A DNA stretch of 34,462 bases from UBA4055 sp036721445 (GCA_036721445.1 DAIMKZ010000010.1:1-34462); one strand, 5' to 3'; counted from the first letter of the stretch, positions 1-8,064 are shown. Notes: generated from the sequence alone by a model not told the origin. Numbers and translations: made by a program.

Positions 1-417
1 CTTTTCTACTATTTGGCCTTTTGAATTAAAAACTTGAATAACAGGAATATTGTCTCCGCTTTTTGTATTTGGAGAATAAAACACAACATTATTCCCCAAA
101 ACCTCGGCAAAGCCTTTAGGTATATTATATGTTTCATTAATAGAAGAAGAATCTTTAAATATATTTTCAATATAAATTGCACCATCAACATCAAAAACAG
201 CAGTGTGTCTTATAGTGTCATTTTCATTTCTTGTTAATTCTAATTGAAGAGTTGTACCATATGGACCTCTTATTCTAGGAAATAAATCAGGATAGTTTTC
301 TGGAAGAAATGTATTCCAAACATCTAAATCTGTTGCCATTGAATTAAACAGCATTCCACTACCAAGAAGCAGGGATAACAGGATAAGCCTGTAAATATAA
401 ATTGATTTTATGTTCAT
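1..417 (-). CDS. Secreted protein of unknown function, 3' part cut by window edge
   Basis: An open frame of 139 codons runs from an ATG at 417 to base 1 with no stop, so the C-terminus lies outside the window. A strong ribosome site, AAAGGAG, sits about 7 bases upstream of the ATG. The protein begins MNIKSIYIYRLILLSLLLGS, a positively charged stretch then a hydrophobic core, which is a typical Sec signal peptide ending near residue 28 (NSMA-TDL). The mature part is rich in Asn, Thr, Ile and Tyr and looks like beta-structure of a surface or periplasmic protein; no family was recognised. It is richer in A/T than most of the window. It is divergent from the HEPN/MNT pair. A TTGACA at 474-479 could be its -35, but no convincing -10 lies 17 bases further on. 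Confidence 0.75.
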   Translation of the reverse strand, partial: MNIKSIYIYRLILLSLLLGSGMLFNSMATDLDVWNTFLPENYPDLFPRIRGPYGTTLQLELTRNENDTIRHTAVFDVDGAIYIENIFKDSSSINETYNIPKGFAEVLGNNVVFYSPNTKSGDNIPVIQVFNSKGQIVEK

Positions 418-505
418 TTAATGACTCCTTTACAGTATTTATATGATCTGAAATTTAAACAATTATCGGAGTATGTCAAGAATATTATCGCTATGAGTTT
501 TTTAC

Positions 506-534
506 TTGTTGAGAGCCGGATGTTTTGTTATATT
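506..534 (+). promoter_or_regulatory. Promoter of the HEPN/MNT pair
   Basis: TTGTTG (506-511), a 17-base spacer and TATATT (529-534). The -10 and the spacer match ten other sites in the window; the -35 is weak. The predicted start of transcription is about 45 bases before the HEPN gene. Confidence 0.45.
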
Positions 535-585
535 TGTTCAAAACGGCAAAATGAAAGGAAAATAAGCAAGATATAAGGTTGGTTG

Positions 586-978
586 ATGGATATAAAAGAG
601 CAAGTAAAATACTGGACAGAAATTTCCGAATACGATCTTTCCACTGCCGAAGTAATGCTGAAAAATAAGAAATACCTGTATGTAGGTTTCATGTGTCATC
701 AGAGTATAGAAAAAATTCTGAAGGCATATTTTGTTAACATAATTAGAGAAATCCCGCCCTATATTCACAACCTTACGAAATTATCAAAATTATCAGGACT
801 TGATCAGGATTTAACGGAAGAGCAGAAAGACATTCTTGACGTACTTGAACCTTTGAATATCGAGGCCCGTTATCCGACTTATAAGGATGAGATCTTCAAA
901 TCGTTGAATGAAGCTAAATGCAGGCAGATATTAACAAATACAAATGAGCTTTTCTTATGGATAAAAAACAGGCTTTAG
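586..978 (+). CDS. HEPN domain protein (toxin of a HEPN/MNT pair)
   Basis: A 130-residue all-helical protein of the HEPN family. The N-terminal helix has the usual look (YWTEISEYDLSTAEVML), followed by the conserved cysteine-histidine-Q-S-I-E-K-x-L-K-A-Y helix near residues 37-48. An R-x6-H element (R54, H61, in the segment REIPPYIHNL) sits where HEPN ribonucleases keep their catalytic Arg and His. The ATG at 586 is preferred over the TTG just before it. The gene overlaps the nucleotidyltransferase gene by 22 bases, the usual arrangement of a translationally coupled toxin-antitoxin pair. In characterised HepT/MntA pairs the HEPN protein is a toxic RNase and the partner silences it by adding AMP. 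Family assignment is firm; toxicity is inferred from the pair. Confidence 0.85.
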   Translation: MDIKEQVKYWTEISEYDLSTAEVMLKNKKYLYVGFMCHQSIEKILKAYFVNIIREIPPYIHNLTKLSKLSGLDQDLTEEQKDILDVLEPLNIEARYPTYKDEIFKSLNEAKCRQILTNTNELFLWIKNRL

Positions 979-1265
979 AAAGCGTAAAAAAATATTCAAT
1001 TCTTATAAAAGACATTCTTAATCCCTACAAAGTGTATTTGTTCGGGTCTTATGCCAAAGGAACCTGGAATGAATTCAGCGACATCGACGTCGCCATTATT
1101 TTCAAGGATCTGAACAGAGATTATCTGGATGTGCTGCAGAATTTATATAAGCTGAGAAGACAGGTAAATGACAATATCGAACCTGTTTTGCTGGACTATT
1201 ATAATGATCCCAGCGGGTTCATGCATGACATCATGGAAAACGGTGAAGAAATAGTTTTACAATAA
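957..1265 (+). CDS. Minimal nucleotidyltransferase (MntA-like antitoxin)
   Basis: A 102-residue protein with the signature of the small DNA-polymerase-beta-type nucleotidyltransferases: GSYAKG at 30-35 followed by SDIDVAI at 41-47, giving the two metal-binding aspartates D42 and D44. The third acidic residue expected on a later strand is probably E75 in the segment NIEPVLL, so the active site looks intact. The length equals that of MNT antitoxins that partner HEPN proteins. It starts inside the HEPN gene and has no ribosome site of its own, so it is probably made by translational coupling. Known members transfer AMP to a tyrosine of the HEPN toxin; here that is inferred. The order HEPN first, MNT second is common. 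Confidence 0.85.
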   Translation: MDKKQALESVKKYSILIKDILNPYKVYLFGSYAKGTWNEFSDIDVAIIFKDLNRDYLDVLQNLYKLRRQVNDNIEPVLLDYYNDPSGFMHDIMENGEEIVLQ

Positions 1266-1466
1266 AATGTGTTCCCGATAATCAGAAAAGTCAGAATGTG
1301 CCCAAAAAGCTCGGTTTTAATCTGGAATGTATAAGAAAGAGGGTCAATACGGCTTTTGAAGGTGAGTTTAAGGATTTTTCTAAATATTTAATATTTTATA
1401 CCTGGCTCATCATTTGACCTACCCTCCTGTTTATATTGCATAAAAAAGCGGTCAGGAGAGTTAATT

Positions 1467-1575
1467 ATGGTGAAAAATGAGTTAGAGAAGTTTGACGAGA
1501 ATTTGATCAGGGACAGGATTTATTCCATAGCATGAAGTAGTCCTGATTCCCGACGTTTCGGATCGAGGGTATTGA
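1467..1575 (+). pseudogene. Truncated, frameshifted ORF6N-domain-like gene
   Basis: A good ribosome site (CAGGAGAG at 1453-1460) precedes an ATG that opens only 22 codons, ending in LIRDRIYSIA before TGA at 1533-1535. That ending resembles the start of ORF6N (phage/KilA-type DNA-binding) proteins, whose motif is roughly I-x-x-x-I-Y-x-I-R-G-x-x-V-M-L-D-x-D-L-A. In the next reading frame, from 1531, HEVVLIPDVSDRGY continues at the place where G-x-x-V-M-L-x-x-D-L would be expected, and then meets another stop. The two pieces together suggest a frameshifted remnant of an ORF6N gene whose C-terminal part is gone. The match is short, so this is tentative. A genuine 22-residue peptide is the alternative. 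Confidence 0.4.
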
Positions 1576-1600
1576 GTTATTGAGTAAATTGAAAGATATT
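1572..1600 (+). promoter_or_regulatory. Promoter of the MATE exporter gene
   Basis: TTGAGT (1572-1577), a 17-base spacer and GATATT (1595-1600), fitting the promoter form repeated across the window. It leaves a leader of about 65 bases before the ATG at 1675. The -35 lies inside a small direct repeat of TATTGAGT-like sequence. Confidence 0.5.
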
Positions 1601-1674
1601 TCGCTTTATAATCCATTACAAAACACTTATATTCCGATCTTGAAAAAAAGCGGACGGCGCAAAGGAAACCACTG

Positions 1675-3015
1675 ATGTCGAAACTTCTCGAATCAAGCGT
1701 AAAAGGCACATTGTTCAGGATGGCATATCCGATGCTTGTGGGTACTCTGGCCATGAATACCTACAATCTTGCTGATACATATTTTGTTTCGCAGCTGGGA
1801 ACTTTACCGCTTGCGGCGATGGGATTTACTTTTCCGGTAGTAATGTTCCTTACATTTATTGCTGGAGGGATTGGCACCGGCGTAACTACACTTACATCAC
1901 ACGCTTTGGGGAAGCTCGACCGGCAGTCAGCTTCAAGAATCGTAACTCACGGCGTTGTCCTTATTGCGGGGCTTTCCGTTACTTTGGCTGTAATAGGTTA
2001 TCTGACGATAGATCCGATATTTTCAGCGCTTGGAGCAAAAGGGGAGATCCTGCCATTGATCAGGGGTTATATGAACACCTGGTATTTCGGTGCCGTGTTC
2101 ATGGCCTTCCCGATGATGGGGAACGGTATACTGATCTCACTGGGAGATTCCAAGTCGGCGAGCCGGTTCATGATGTTCGGCGCTCTGCTGAACTGCGTTC
2201 TTGACCCAATATTCATTTTCGGGTTAGGCTTGGGTATTTGGGGCGCCGCTCTGGCTACCGTGATCTCTCAGGCATGCTCTTCAGTCTGGCTATATTTCCT
2301 TTTTACTAAAAAACACGGTATTCTTCATCTTGGAGAACCTGAGATTTCACTGTTTATCTCGTCGTTCAGGCGTATAATGGGGTTCGCGATACCGGGCAGC
2401 ATAAGCATGATGCTGATGCCTCTTTCAGCCGGGGTGATAACCGCTCTGATCAGCAGGCACGGAGTTGAGGCTGTTGCCGGAGCGAGCGCGGCAAGCCGTA
2501 TCGAGATGTTCGCGTTCGTCATACCGATGGCGCTGGGAATGTCACTCGTACCCTTCGTAAGTCAGAACTTCGGCGCAGGCCGTATCGACAGGATAGTCGA
2601 AGCGAAAAACCTTTCGGTCAAATTCGCGTTCCTTTACGGTATCGGTATTGCTTTCGTATTCTTTTTTTCCGCGTCTTTTCTCGCAGGAATGTTCACAAAT
2701 GATCCGGAAGTTGAGAAAATATTCATTATGTACGTACGCACCATCTCCTTCGGCTACGGAATGATGGAGATACACCGTTACTGCGGATTTTTCCTGACGG
2801 GCATACATAAACCTGTTTTATCGACGGTTCTCAATGCTTACAGGATCATTGTTCTGCTAATTCCGCTTTCATATCTCGGCAGTCGATTTTTCGGTATACA
2901 CGGAATATTTTCAGGAAGGCTGACCACTGATGTAACTGCAGGTGCGACCGGTCTTTTCACAGTCTCGCACGTACTGAGAAAAAAGAGGGCGCGGTCACTG
3001 ATGAAGTCAGTTTAG
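1675..3015 (+). CDS. MATE family multidrug/metabolite efflux protein
   Basis: A 446-residue, strongly hydrophobic protein with about twelve membrane segments in two related halves, the length and layout of MATE antiporters (NorM/DinF group). The N-terminus shows the family pattern: MAYPMLVGTLAMNTYNLADT, in which the N-x-A-D-T segment of helix 1 is typical, then a PLAAMGFTFPV segment in helix 2. The second half repeats this with GFAIPGSISMMLMPLSAGVI and EAVAGASAASRIE. MATE proteins export cationic drugs or metabolites using a Na+ or H+ gradient; the substrate cannot be read from the sequence. The start is supported by AAAGGA about 7 bases upstream. A nitroreductase gene follows after 84 bases and may share its transcript. 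Confidence 0.92.
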   Translation: MSKLLESSVKGTLFRMAYPMLVGTLAMNTYNLADTYFVSQLGTLPLAAMGFTFPVVMFLTFIAGGIGTGVTTLTSHALGKLDRQSASRIVTHGVVLIAGLSVTLAVIGYLTIDPIFSALGAKGEILPLIRGYMNTWYFGAVFMAFPMMGNGILISLGDSKSASRFMMFGALLNCVLDPIFIFGLGLGIWGAALATVISQACSSVWLYFLFTKKHGILHLGEPEISLFISSFRRIMGFAIPGSISMMLMPLSAGVITALISRHGVEAVAGASAASRIEMFAFVIPMALGMSLVPFVSQNFGAGRIDRIVEAKNLSVKFAFLYGIGIAFVFFFSASFLAGMFTNDPEVEKIFIMYVRTISFGYGMMEIHRYCGFFLTGIHKPVLSTVLNAYRIIVLLIPLSYLGSRFFGIHGIFSGRLTTDVTAGATGLFTVSHVLRKKRARSLMKSV

Positions 3016-3099
3016 TAAAGCAGAAAATAAGCTATTATTCGCTTTAATTATACCGAACGAATTATTATATTTAAATATTGATATATTGAGGAGGTCGTT

Positions 3100-3756
3100 A
3101 TGAATAAACAGGAAATATTATCGGCATTCTTATTCCGTCATGCCTGCAAAGAGTTCGATCCCGCAAAGAAAATTCCGGAAGAGGATTTTCTTTTTATTCT
3201 TGAGACGGGCAGGCTGTCTCCGAGCTCGCTCGGATTCGAACCGTGGAAGTTCATGGTGGTCCAGAACCCCGTTCTGCGTGAAAAGCTCAAGGACGGCGCA
3301 TGGGGAGCTGCTGTGAAGCTGGATACGGCGAGTCATTTTATCGTATGCCTGACAATGAAAGCTCCTCTGATCAGGTACAACAGTCCGTACATTCTCGATT
3401 TTATGTCGGGAGTCCAGAAATGGGAAGGCGAACTTCTGGAGAACAGGAAGAAAATAATCGAGAAATTCCAGAAAGTCGATTTCGGGCTCACGGAAGATGA
3501 AAAACTTTTCGAGTGGGCTTCAAAACAGTGCTATATCGCTTTGGCGAACATGCTTACATCCGCAGCGATGATAGGCATAGATTCCTGTCCGATCGAGGGC
3601 TTCAACAGGAAGAACACTGAAAGGATTCTAAAAGAGGAGTTCGATGTCGATACCGATCAATTCGGAATATCTTATATGGCCGCTTTCGGCTACAGAATAA
3701 AAGATCCCAGGCCTAAAACCAGACGCCATCTGAATGAAGTCGTAATATTCAAGTAA
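3100..3756 (+). CDS. Nitroreductase family NAD(P)H-dependent FMN oxidoreductase
   Basis: A 218-residue protein of the NfsB-type nitroreductase family. The N-terminus has the FMN-phosphate binding arginine segment (FRHACKEFDP, 12-21), then the SPSSLGFEPWKFMVV segment (about 39-53) that contacts flavin, and late in the protein CPIEGF, the family's typical P-I-E-G-F motif. These enzymes are homodimers that reduce nitro compounds or quinones with NAD(P)H. The physiological substrate is unknown. A very strong ribosome site (GAGGAGG) sits 6 bases before the ATG. It follows the MATE gene in the same direction, so the two may form a small detoxification unit, which is inference from position. No clear promoter of the window's usual form was seen in the 84-base gap. 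Confidence 0.9.
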   Translation: MNKQEILSAFLFRHACKEFDPAKKIPEEDFLFILETGRLSPSSLGFEPWKFMVVQNPVLREKLKDGAWGAAVKLDTASHFIVCLTMKAPLIRYNSPYILDFMSGVQKWEGELLENRKKIIEKFQKVDFGLTEDEKLFEWASKQCYIALANMLTSAAMIGIDSCPIEGFNRKNTERILKEEFDVDTDQFGISYMAAFGYRIKDPRPKTRRHLNEVVIFK

Positions 3757-3852
3757 AAAGAAATCCGTCTGTATCAGGGAAATAATTACTTTTATTTTCA
3801 ATATTCTCTTCTTATATTTAATTTTAAACACTAATAAAATTGGAGTTAGGGT

Positions 3853-5190
3853 ATGAAATTGAAATTCAGCGGAGGAAGGCCGGTAAAAGACTCCAGAACA
3901 GAATTCATGCCCATACTAAATGACAAACTCGAAAAAGAAGTGATATCATTTCTTAATTCCGATAATGGCGGAGACGTGCTCGTAGGTATCTCTTACGACG
4001 GCGCGGTACTCGGAGTCGATTCGTACGGCGATGTACTTCATGTTATAGCAGACAGACTCAGGGTAAATATATCGCCTTCATGCCTCGGACTTATCGATGT
4101 TGTGCCTGTAACTTCGGGAGGTAAAACATTTATAAGGGTCATAGTTGCCAGAGGAACGGAACAGCCTTACTATCTGAGGCTGGTGGGGAAATCTTCCGCG
4201 GGTTGTTTCTGCCGTAAAGACGGCATTATCAGGCAGATGGATACGGAAAGAATTAAAGAGCTGTCGGGGAACAAAGATCTTTCAGCGATGAATAATATAG
4301 TTTCGCCAAGAAATGCGGAACATACTTTTGCGCTTTTAAGGATATATTACGAAGAGAAAGGCATCAGGATGATAGACGACATAAGAAAAACTCTCGATCT
4401 TTATACCGAAGAAGGCAAATTGAACTATGCAGCATATCTCCTGTCAGACTCTAACAGCACATCTTTTAAAATAATTAAGTATGCGGGAACTGAGAGAACT
4501 GAAATGACGGAGACAAACGAGTACGGGGGTTCCTGTCTTATCAGGTCAGCCGATAAAATTCTTGATAAACTCGAAGTTGAGAACAGAACTTTCACAGTCA
4601 GAACAGAAAATGATGAAATAAAAAAAAACAGACTGGTTAAACCCGAAGTACTCAAAGAGGTATTTTTAAACGCCCTGCTGCATAATGATTACTCAAGAGA
4701 TATAATGCCGGAAATAGAAATATTTTCAGATAAAATAGCAGTAACTTCTTTTGGCAAGCTTCCCGGGCAGTTAGACGATAACAGTTTTTGCTCGGGCTTT
4801 CCTATTCCGAGAAACAGAGAGCTGATCAGGGTCTTTAAAGATCTGGGTTATACAGGCGAACTTGGATCAGGTATCGATAATATACTTGAGAGTTATGACA
4901 GCAGCATTTTCAAAATAAACGATAACAGTTTAGAAGTCGTTCTGCCCTTCGCCGAAGAATTTAAAATGAAATCATCCGGAAAATCCAAAGCGGAGAAAAT
5001 ACATATAAGAACTAGAGACAGGATCATTGAAATAATGAAAAAAGATCCGTCCGTAACTGCAGTAAAACTCGCCGTTCTCACAGGCGTATCCAGGAAAGCG
5101 GTCGAGTGGCATTTGAAGAAAATGAGGAATTCCGGCATTGTAAAAAGGGAGGGTTCCAGAAAAACAGGGTTTTGGATAATTAGGGTATAA
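3853..5190 (+). CDS. AlbA/Schlafen-domain protein with ATPase-like domain and winged helix
   Basis: A 445-residue protein with three recognisable parts. Residues about 15-135 form an AlbA_2 (Schlafen-type) domain: SRTEFMP, then FLNSDNGGDVLVGI where family members have A-N-x-x-G-G-x-(I/L)-x-x-G. Residues about 265-370 match the HATPase_c_4 domain found behind AlbA_2 in these proteins: KEVFLNALLHNDYSRD for the usual E-A-L-x-N-A-(L/V)-x-H-R-D-Y, then YTGELGSGIDNI. Residues about 390-445 are a winged helix (VTAVKLAVLTGVSRKAVEWH). Such proteins are often named RecG-like or putative transcriptional regulators; true function is generally unknown. The ribosome site GGAG lies 8 bases before the ATG. 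A TATATT at 3813-3818 may be its -10 but has no good -35. Tandem repeats begin at its stop codon. Confidence 0.85.
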   Translation: MKLKFSGGRPVKDSRTEFMPILNDKLEKEVISFLNSDNGGDVLVGISYDGAVLGVDSYGDVLHVIADRLRVNISPSCLGLIDVVPVTSGGKTFIRVIVARGTEQPYYLRLVGKSSAGCFCRKDGIIRQMDTERIKELSGNKDLSAMNNIVSPRNAEHTFALLRIYYEEKGIRMIDDIRKTLDLYTEEGKLNYAAYLLSDSNSTSFKIIKYAGTERTEMTETNEYGGSCLIRSADKILDKLEVENRTFTVRTENDEIKKNRLVKPEVLKEVFLNALLHNDYSRDIMPEIEIFSDKIAVTSFGKLPGQLDDNSFCSGFPIPRNRELIRVFKDLGYTGELGSGIDNILESYDSSIFKINDNSLEVVLPFAEEFKMKSSGKSKAEKIHIRTRDRIIEIMKKDPSVTAVKLAVLTGVSRKAVEWHLKKMRNSGIVKREGSRKTGFWIIRV

Positions 5191-5229
5191 GTTAGTGTTT
5201 ATCGATAGGGTATAAATTAGGGTATTAAG
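5181..5229. repeat. Imperfect repeats at the end of the AlbA-domain gene
   Basis: TAGGGTATAAGTTAG (5181-5195), TAGGGTATAAATTAG (5206-5220) and TAGGGTATTAAG (5218-5229). The first copy holds the last Arg-Val codons and the stop codon, so the others look like small duplications of the gene's 3' end. Confidence 0.7.
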
Positions 5230-5365
5230 CGGGATTATGCAATATAAAATGCCAAATATAAGTAATATAAGAAATGTTAAAAAATCACGATTTCCCAGAA
5301 TCGAAAATTCTGAATCAAAACGGATAGAGCGGCGAAACAGTAAATTCTAGAAAAACAGGAAAAGA

Positions 5366-6754
5366 ATGAAACAGCTGATAGAACTGACAGCAGGGAGACC
5401 AATATTCGGAGGAAAATGTCTCTCTGAATACGAAGGATTAAAAGTGATGCTCGAAAGAGCGCTTCCGGGTGAAAAAGTCTCCGCTTATGTAAAAAAGAAA
5501 AAAAGCGGCTACATGGAGGCGGTCGCAAAAGAGATAATCGAAAAGTCTCCTCACCGGGTTGAATCCGACTGCAGATATTATCCGATATGCGGAGGCTGTA
5601 AATTACGGGATGTCGATTACGGTCATCAGGCTTTCATAAAAGAAGAAGTAATAAAAGACTGCGTAAGAAGGATAGGGAAGATCACCGACTGTGAGATACT
5701 GCCTATAATTAAATGTTCGGTTACGGATAATTACAGGAACAAGACGGAATTCACATTTTCAAAAATGAGGTATCATACAGAACAGGACAGGGGCACCGGG
5801 GAGGAAGGTTTTAACCTCGGATTCCATGCGCCGAAGTTCTACAGCAAGGTGATAGACATCGATCACTGCAATCTCCAGCCTGACCTCATGAACAGAATAT
5901 ATCTTTCTCTCAAGACGAAGCTGAAGAACTCAGGACTCGAACCCTACGATGTGGTCAGGCACGAGGGATTTCTCCGGTATCTGGTCATCAGAAAGTCCAA
6001 TGCTGATGAAGTGATGATAAACCTTATTACAAAATCCAAAAAGCTAAAAGAGATAAAAACTGCGGCCGATGAGCTGATTAAAGAATTCCCTCAGGTAAAA
6101 TCTTTCCTGAACACGATAAATCCGGGTCTTGCCACGACCGCTTTCGGGGAGGAGACAGTTCTGGTAGCCGGCGAAAAGACAATCACCGACACGATCGGTG
6201 AGCTTAAGTTTGAACTGAGCCACGATACATTCTTTCAGACCAATCCGTCGCAGACGGAGAAACTCTACGGCGTGGCGCTGGAGTTCGCCGGTCTCACAGG
6301 CACGGAATCCGTGCTGGACCTGTACTGCGGCGTGGGTACGATCTCGCTCTACATCGCCGCAGGAGCAGCGCGCGTTACGGGTTTCGAGCTTGTCGAGAAC
6401 GCCGTGGCGAACGCGCGCAGGAACGCGGAACTGAACGGAGTTAATAACTGCGTGTTCCGCGCCGGGGATATGATGAAGCTCGCGAAAGACGGCGAGATAT
6501 TCAGAGAACATTACGATGTGCTCATTACTGATCCGCCGAGGGACGGCATGCACCACAAGGTCGTAGAAGCCATAATATCGTCAGGAATAAAAAAGTTAAT
6601 CTATGTCTCGTGCAACCCGTCAACTTTCGCGCGGGATATCGACCTGCTGAATCAGGGCGGATACAGTCTTGTCAGAGTTCAGCCCGTTGACATGTTCCCG
6701 CAGACTTTCCATGTCGAGACCGTAGGACTGCTTATTAAAAGAGGGCAAGAGTAA
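5366..6754 (+). CDS. rlmD: 23S rRNA (uracil-C5) methyltransferase, RlmD/RumA type
   Basis: A 462-residue class I SAM-dependent RNA methyltransferase. Residues 1-60 are a TRAM RNA-binding domain. Cysteines 69, 75 and 78 (C-x5-C-x2-C in DCRYYPICGGCK) and a fourth near residue 168 (DIDHC) are the iron-sulfur ligands of the RlmD group. The SAM site is VLDLYCGVGTISL near 315-327. DPPRDGMH near 390 and VSCNPSTFARD, with catalytic cysteine 416, complete the TrmA/RlmD active site. RlmD makes m5U at position 1939 of 23S rRNA (E. coli numbering). Related enzymes act at other uridines, so the exact site is inferred. The start follows an AGGAAAAG ribosome site. Its 3' end overlaps the convergent Yip1-family gene by 20 bases. 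Confidence 0.92.
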   Translation: MKQLIELTAGRPIFGGKCLSEYEGLKVMLERALPGEKVSAYVKKKKSGYMEAVAKEIIEKSPHRVESDCRYYPICGGCKLRDVDYGHQAFIKEEVIKDCVRRIGKITDCEILPIIKCSVTDNYRNKTEFTFSKMRYHTEQDRGTGEEGFNLGFHAPKFYSKVIDIDHCNLQPDLMNRIYLSLKTKLKNSGLEPYDVVRHEGFLRYLVIRKSNADEVMINLITKSKKLKEIKTAADELIKEFPQVKSFLNTINPGLATTAFGEETVLVAGEKTITDTIGELKFELSHDTFFQTNPSQTEKLYGVALEFAGLTGTESVLDLYCGVGTISLYIAAGAARVTGFELVENAVANARRNAELNGVNNCVFRAGDMMKLAKDGEIFREHYDVLITDPPRDGMHHKVVEAIISSGIKKLIYVSCNPSTFARDIDLLNQGGYSLVRVQPVDMFPQTFHVETVGLLIKRGQE

Positions 6755-7403
6755 TAATGATAAAAGGGATCATTGTGGCAAAAAGACTGACGATCATCCC
6801 TCTCAAAACCAGCCTTCCTGAAACTTCATGAGCTTCGGAAATGCCTGTGTAGAAAATATACATCCACCACATATATATCAGCATATTCAGCCACGGTGAA
6901 CTAAAAGGCAAGACGGAACTCAAAAGAAGGGCGGAAGAATAGCAGAACACTCTGAATGTTGCCTGAAATCCGTTGATCGCCACGCTTAAGGACCTCATAA
7001 TGACATGCCAGTAAAGCGCCAGAAGGTAAATGAAGAAAAGGTTGGTTATTATACCGAAGATAATGTCTGACGGAGCAGGTTCAGCGCTCATCATATCTCT
7101 GAGAATCTGAGCCTGCTGTGAAAGTTCAGGTTCGCTCTCCATAGCCTTTGCCACCTGTTCGGCAGGGCTGTCGATTATGCCTGTTGAAATATAGATATAG
7201 CTGAAAGTGTTTGCTAAAGCCAGCATTATAACGATGAACAGTAAAGGCATCTTGTAGCCTTTGTTTATGTGCATTTTCCTGAAAAAAATTCCGGGAGATC
7301 TCAGAACGCCTGAAATGGTCAGGGTCAGCGATCTGAAAAATCCGTATTTCTCCTGTTCCTCGAAAGGTATATTTTCCGGTACAACGGTTTGTTCTTCGTT
7401 CAT
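6735..7403 (-). CDS. Yip1-family integral membrane protein
   Basis: A 222-residue protein with a soluble N-terminus of about 25 residues and about five membrane segments, resembling the bacterial Yip1 domain family. Supporting traits are the N-terminal segment SLTLTISGVLRSPGIFFRKM, where such proteins have a conserved phenylalanine- and proline-containing stretch before the first membrane helix, and a late pair of helices in SALLLSSVLPFSSPWLNMLIYMWWMY. The role of bacterial members is unknown. Translation starts one base after the stop of the O-methyltransferase gene, with its ribosome site (AAGGAAGG) inside that gene, so the two are co-expressed. The stop lies inside the convergent rlmD. Confidence 0.75.
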   Translation of the reverse strand: MNEEQTVVPENIPFEEQEKYGFFRSLTLTISGVLRSPGIFFRKMHINKGYKMPLLFIVIMLALANTFSYIYISTGIIDSPAEQVAKAMESEPELSQQAQILRDMMSAEPAPSDIIFGIITNLFFIYLLALYWHVIMRSLSVAINGFQATFRVFCYSSALLLSSVLPFSSPWLNMLIYMWWMYIFYTGISEAHEVSGRLVLRGMIVSLFATMIPFIIITLALF

Positions 7404-7404
7404 T

Positions 7405-8040
7405 TTATCCTTCCTTTACAGCGAATCCGAGCCCGTCGCCGATGGAAAGTATCTGGGCGCTGAATCCTTTGAGTTTTGAGAATTTTATGTTAAGATCTGT
7501 CAGAGAGCCCGAAATATTTCTTTCGTCAGGAGTATCCGGAGGTTCGATCACTGAGCCTTTCCAGAACAGGTTGTCGATCAGTATTATCCCGTTTTCATTT
7601 ATATGAGCTGCCGCATAGTCGAGGTAATCGGAATAACCTTTCTTGTCAGCGTCGATAAATATAATATCGAACGTCATTTTAAGGCCCGGCAGAATATCCT
7701 GGGCATAACCGGTTAAAAGTTCTATCTTCTCGTCGACACCGTAGCGCAGGAAGTTATCCTTTGCTTTTTTATGGTGGTCAGCTCTGTAGTCGATCGAATA
7801 TATCTTTCCTTTCTTCATCTTCAGGGCCATTACGATAGATGAGTAACCTACGTTCGTTCCGATCTCGAGTATGGTTTCAGGCTGTTTTATCATGACCGTC
7901 TGAGCAAGGAACCTCGCGACATCTTTTTTTACTACCGGATGTTTTTTGCCGGATAAGAAGGCATATATTTCATCGGTCTCATCGGGCTTCAAATCAATAA
8001 GGGAGTCAGTATACCGCGATATTTTATCAAAAGATATCAT
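7405..8040 (-). CDS. SAM-dependent O-methyltransferase (family 3, CCoAOMT-like)
   Basis: A 211-residue enzyme with the compact Rossmann fold of the caffeoyl-CoA/catechol O-methyltransferase family found widely in bacteria. The SAM site is ILEIGTNVGYSSIVMA; YSIDY holds the acidic residue that binds the ribose; FDIIFIDADKKGY (about 125-137) holds the metal-binding Asp; and GIILIDNLFWKGSV carries the second metal-binding D-N. These enzymes methylate catechol-like or other small hydroxyl compounds with Mg2+; some act on tRNA (TrmR group). The substrate here is unknown. The ATG at 8040, with AAAGG upstream, is preferred over a TTG 15 bases earlier. It is first in a two-gene unit with the Yip1-family gene. 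Confidence 0.9.
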   Translation of the reverse strand: MISFDKISRYTDSLIDLKPDETDEIYAFLSGKKHPVVKKDVARFLAQTVMIKQPETILEIGTNVGYSSIVMALKMKKGKIYSIDYRADHHKKAKDNFLRYGVDEKIELLTGYAQDILPGLKMTFDIIFIDADKKGYSDYLDYAAAHINENGIILIDNLFWKGSVIEPPDTPDERNISGSLTDLNIKFSKLKGFSAQILSIGDGLGFAVKEG

Positions 8041-8064
8041 TTCAGCCTTTAGCAATTTGACCTA

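Larger units (their letters stand above)
1266..1674. other. Gene-poor gap of about 410 bases with decayed coding remnants
   Basis: No intact gene of normal size is present. A short open stretch at about 1298-1417 (GTG start, 39 codons, no good ribosome site) encodes a charged peptide beginning VPKKLGFNLECIRKRV and looks like a fragment of a larger lost gene. It is followed by the ORF6N-like remnant at 1467-1575 and then by the promoter of the MATE gene. No terminator hairpin was seen behind the HEPN/MNT pair. The gap probably marks a site where accessory DNA came in and was partly lost. Confidence 0.5.

Noticed and set aside
529..536. TATATTTG as a Bacteroidota-type -7 element
   Set aside because: The same place fits the TTGnnn-N17-TATATT form found across the window, and no TTTG element lies at the proper distance.
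1298..1417. 39-codon open frame as a real small gene
   Set aside because: GTG start without a ribosome site and no recognisable family; mentioned only as a likely fragment.
5290..5315. Small inverted repeat CAGAAT/ATTCTG as a terminator of the AlbA-domain gene
   Set aside because: The stem is short and AT-rich and no T run follows.
6044..6556. 170-codon open frame on the minus strand inside rlmD
   Set aside because: It is a mirror frame of a conserved enzyme gene in a GC-richer stretch, with no ribosome site and low-complexity His/Arg-rich composition.
8041..8055. TTG at 8055 as the start of the O-methyltransferase
   Set aside because: The ATG at 8040 has AAAGG at good spacing and the TTG has none.
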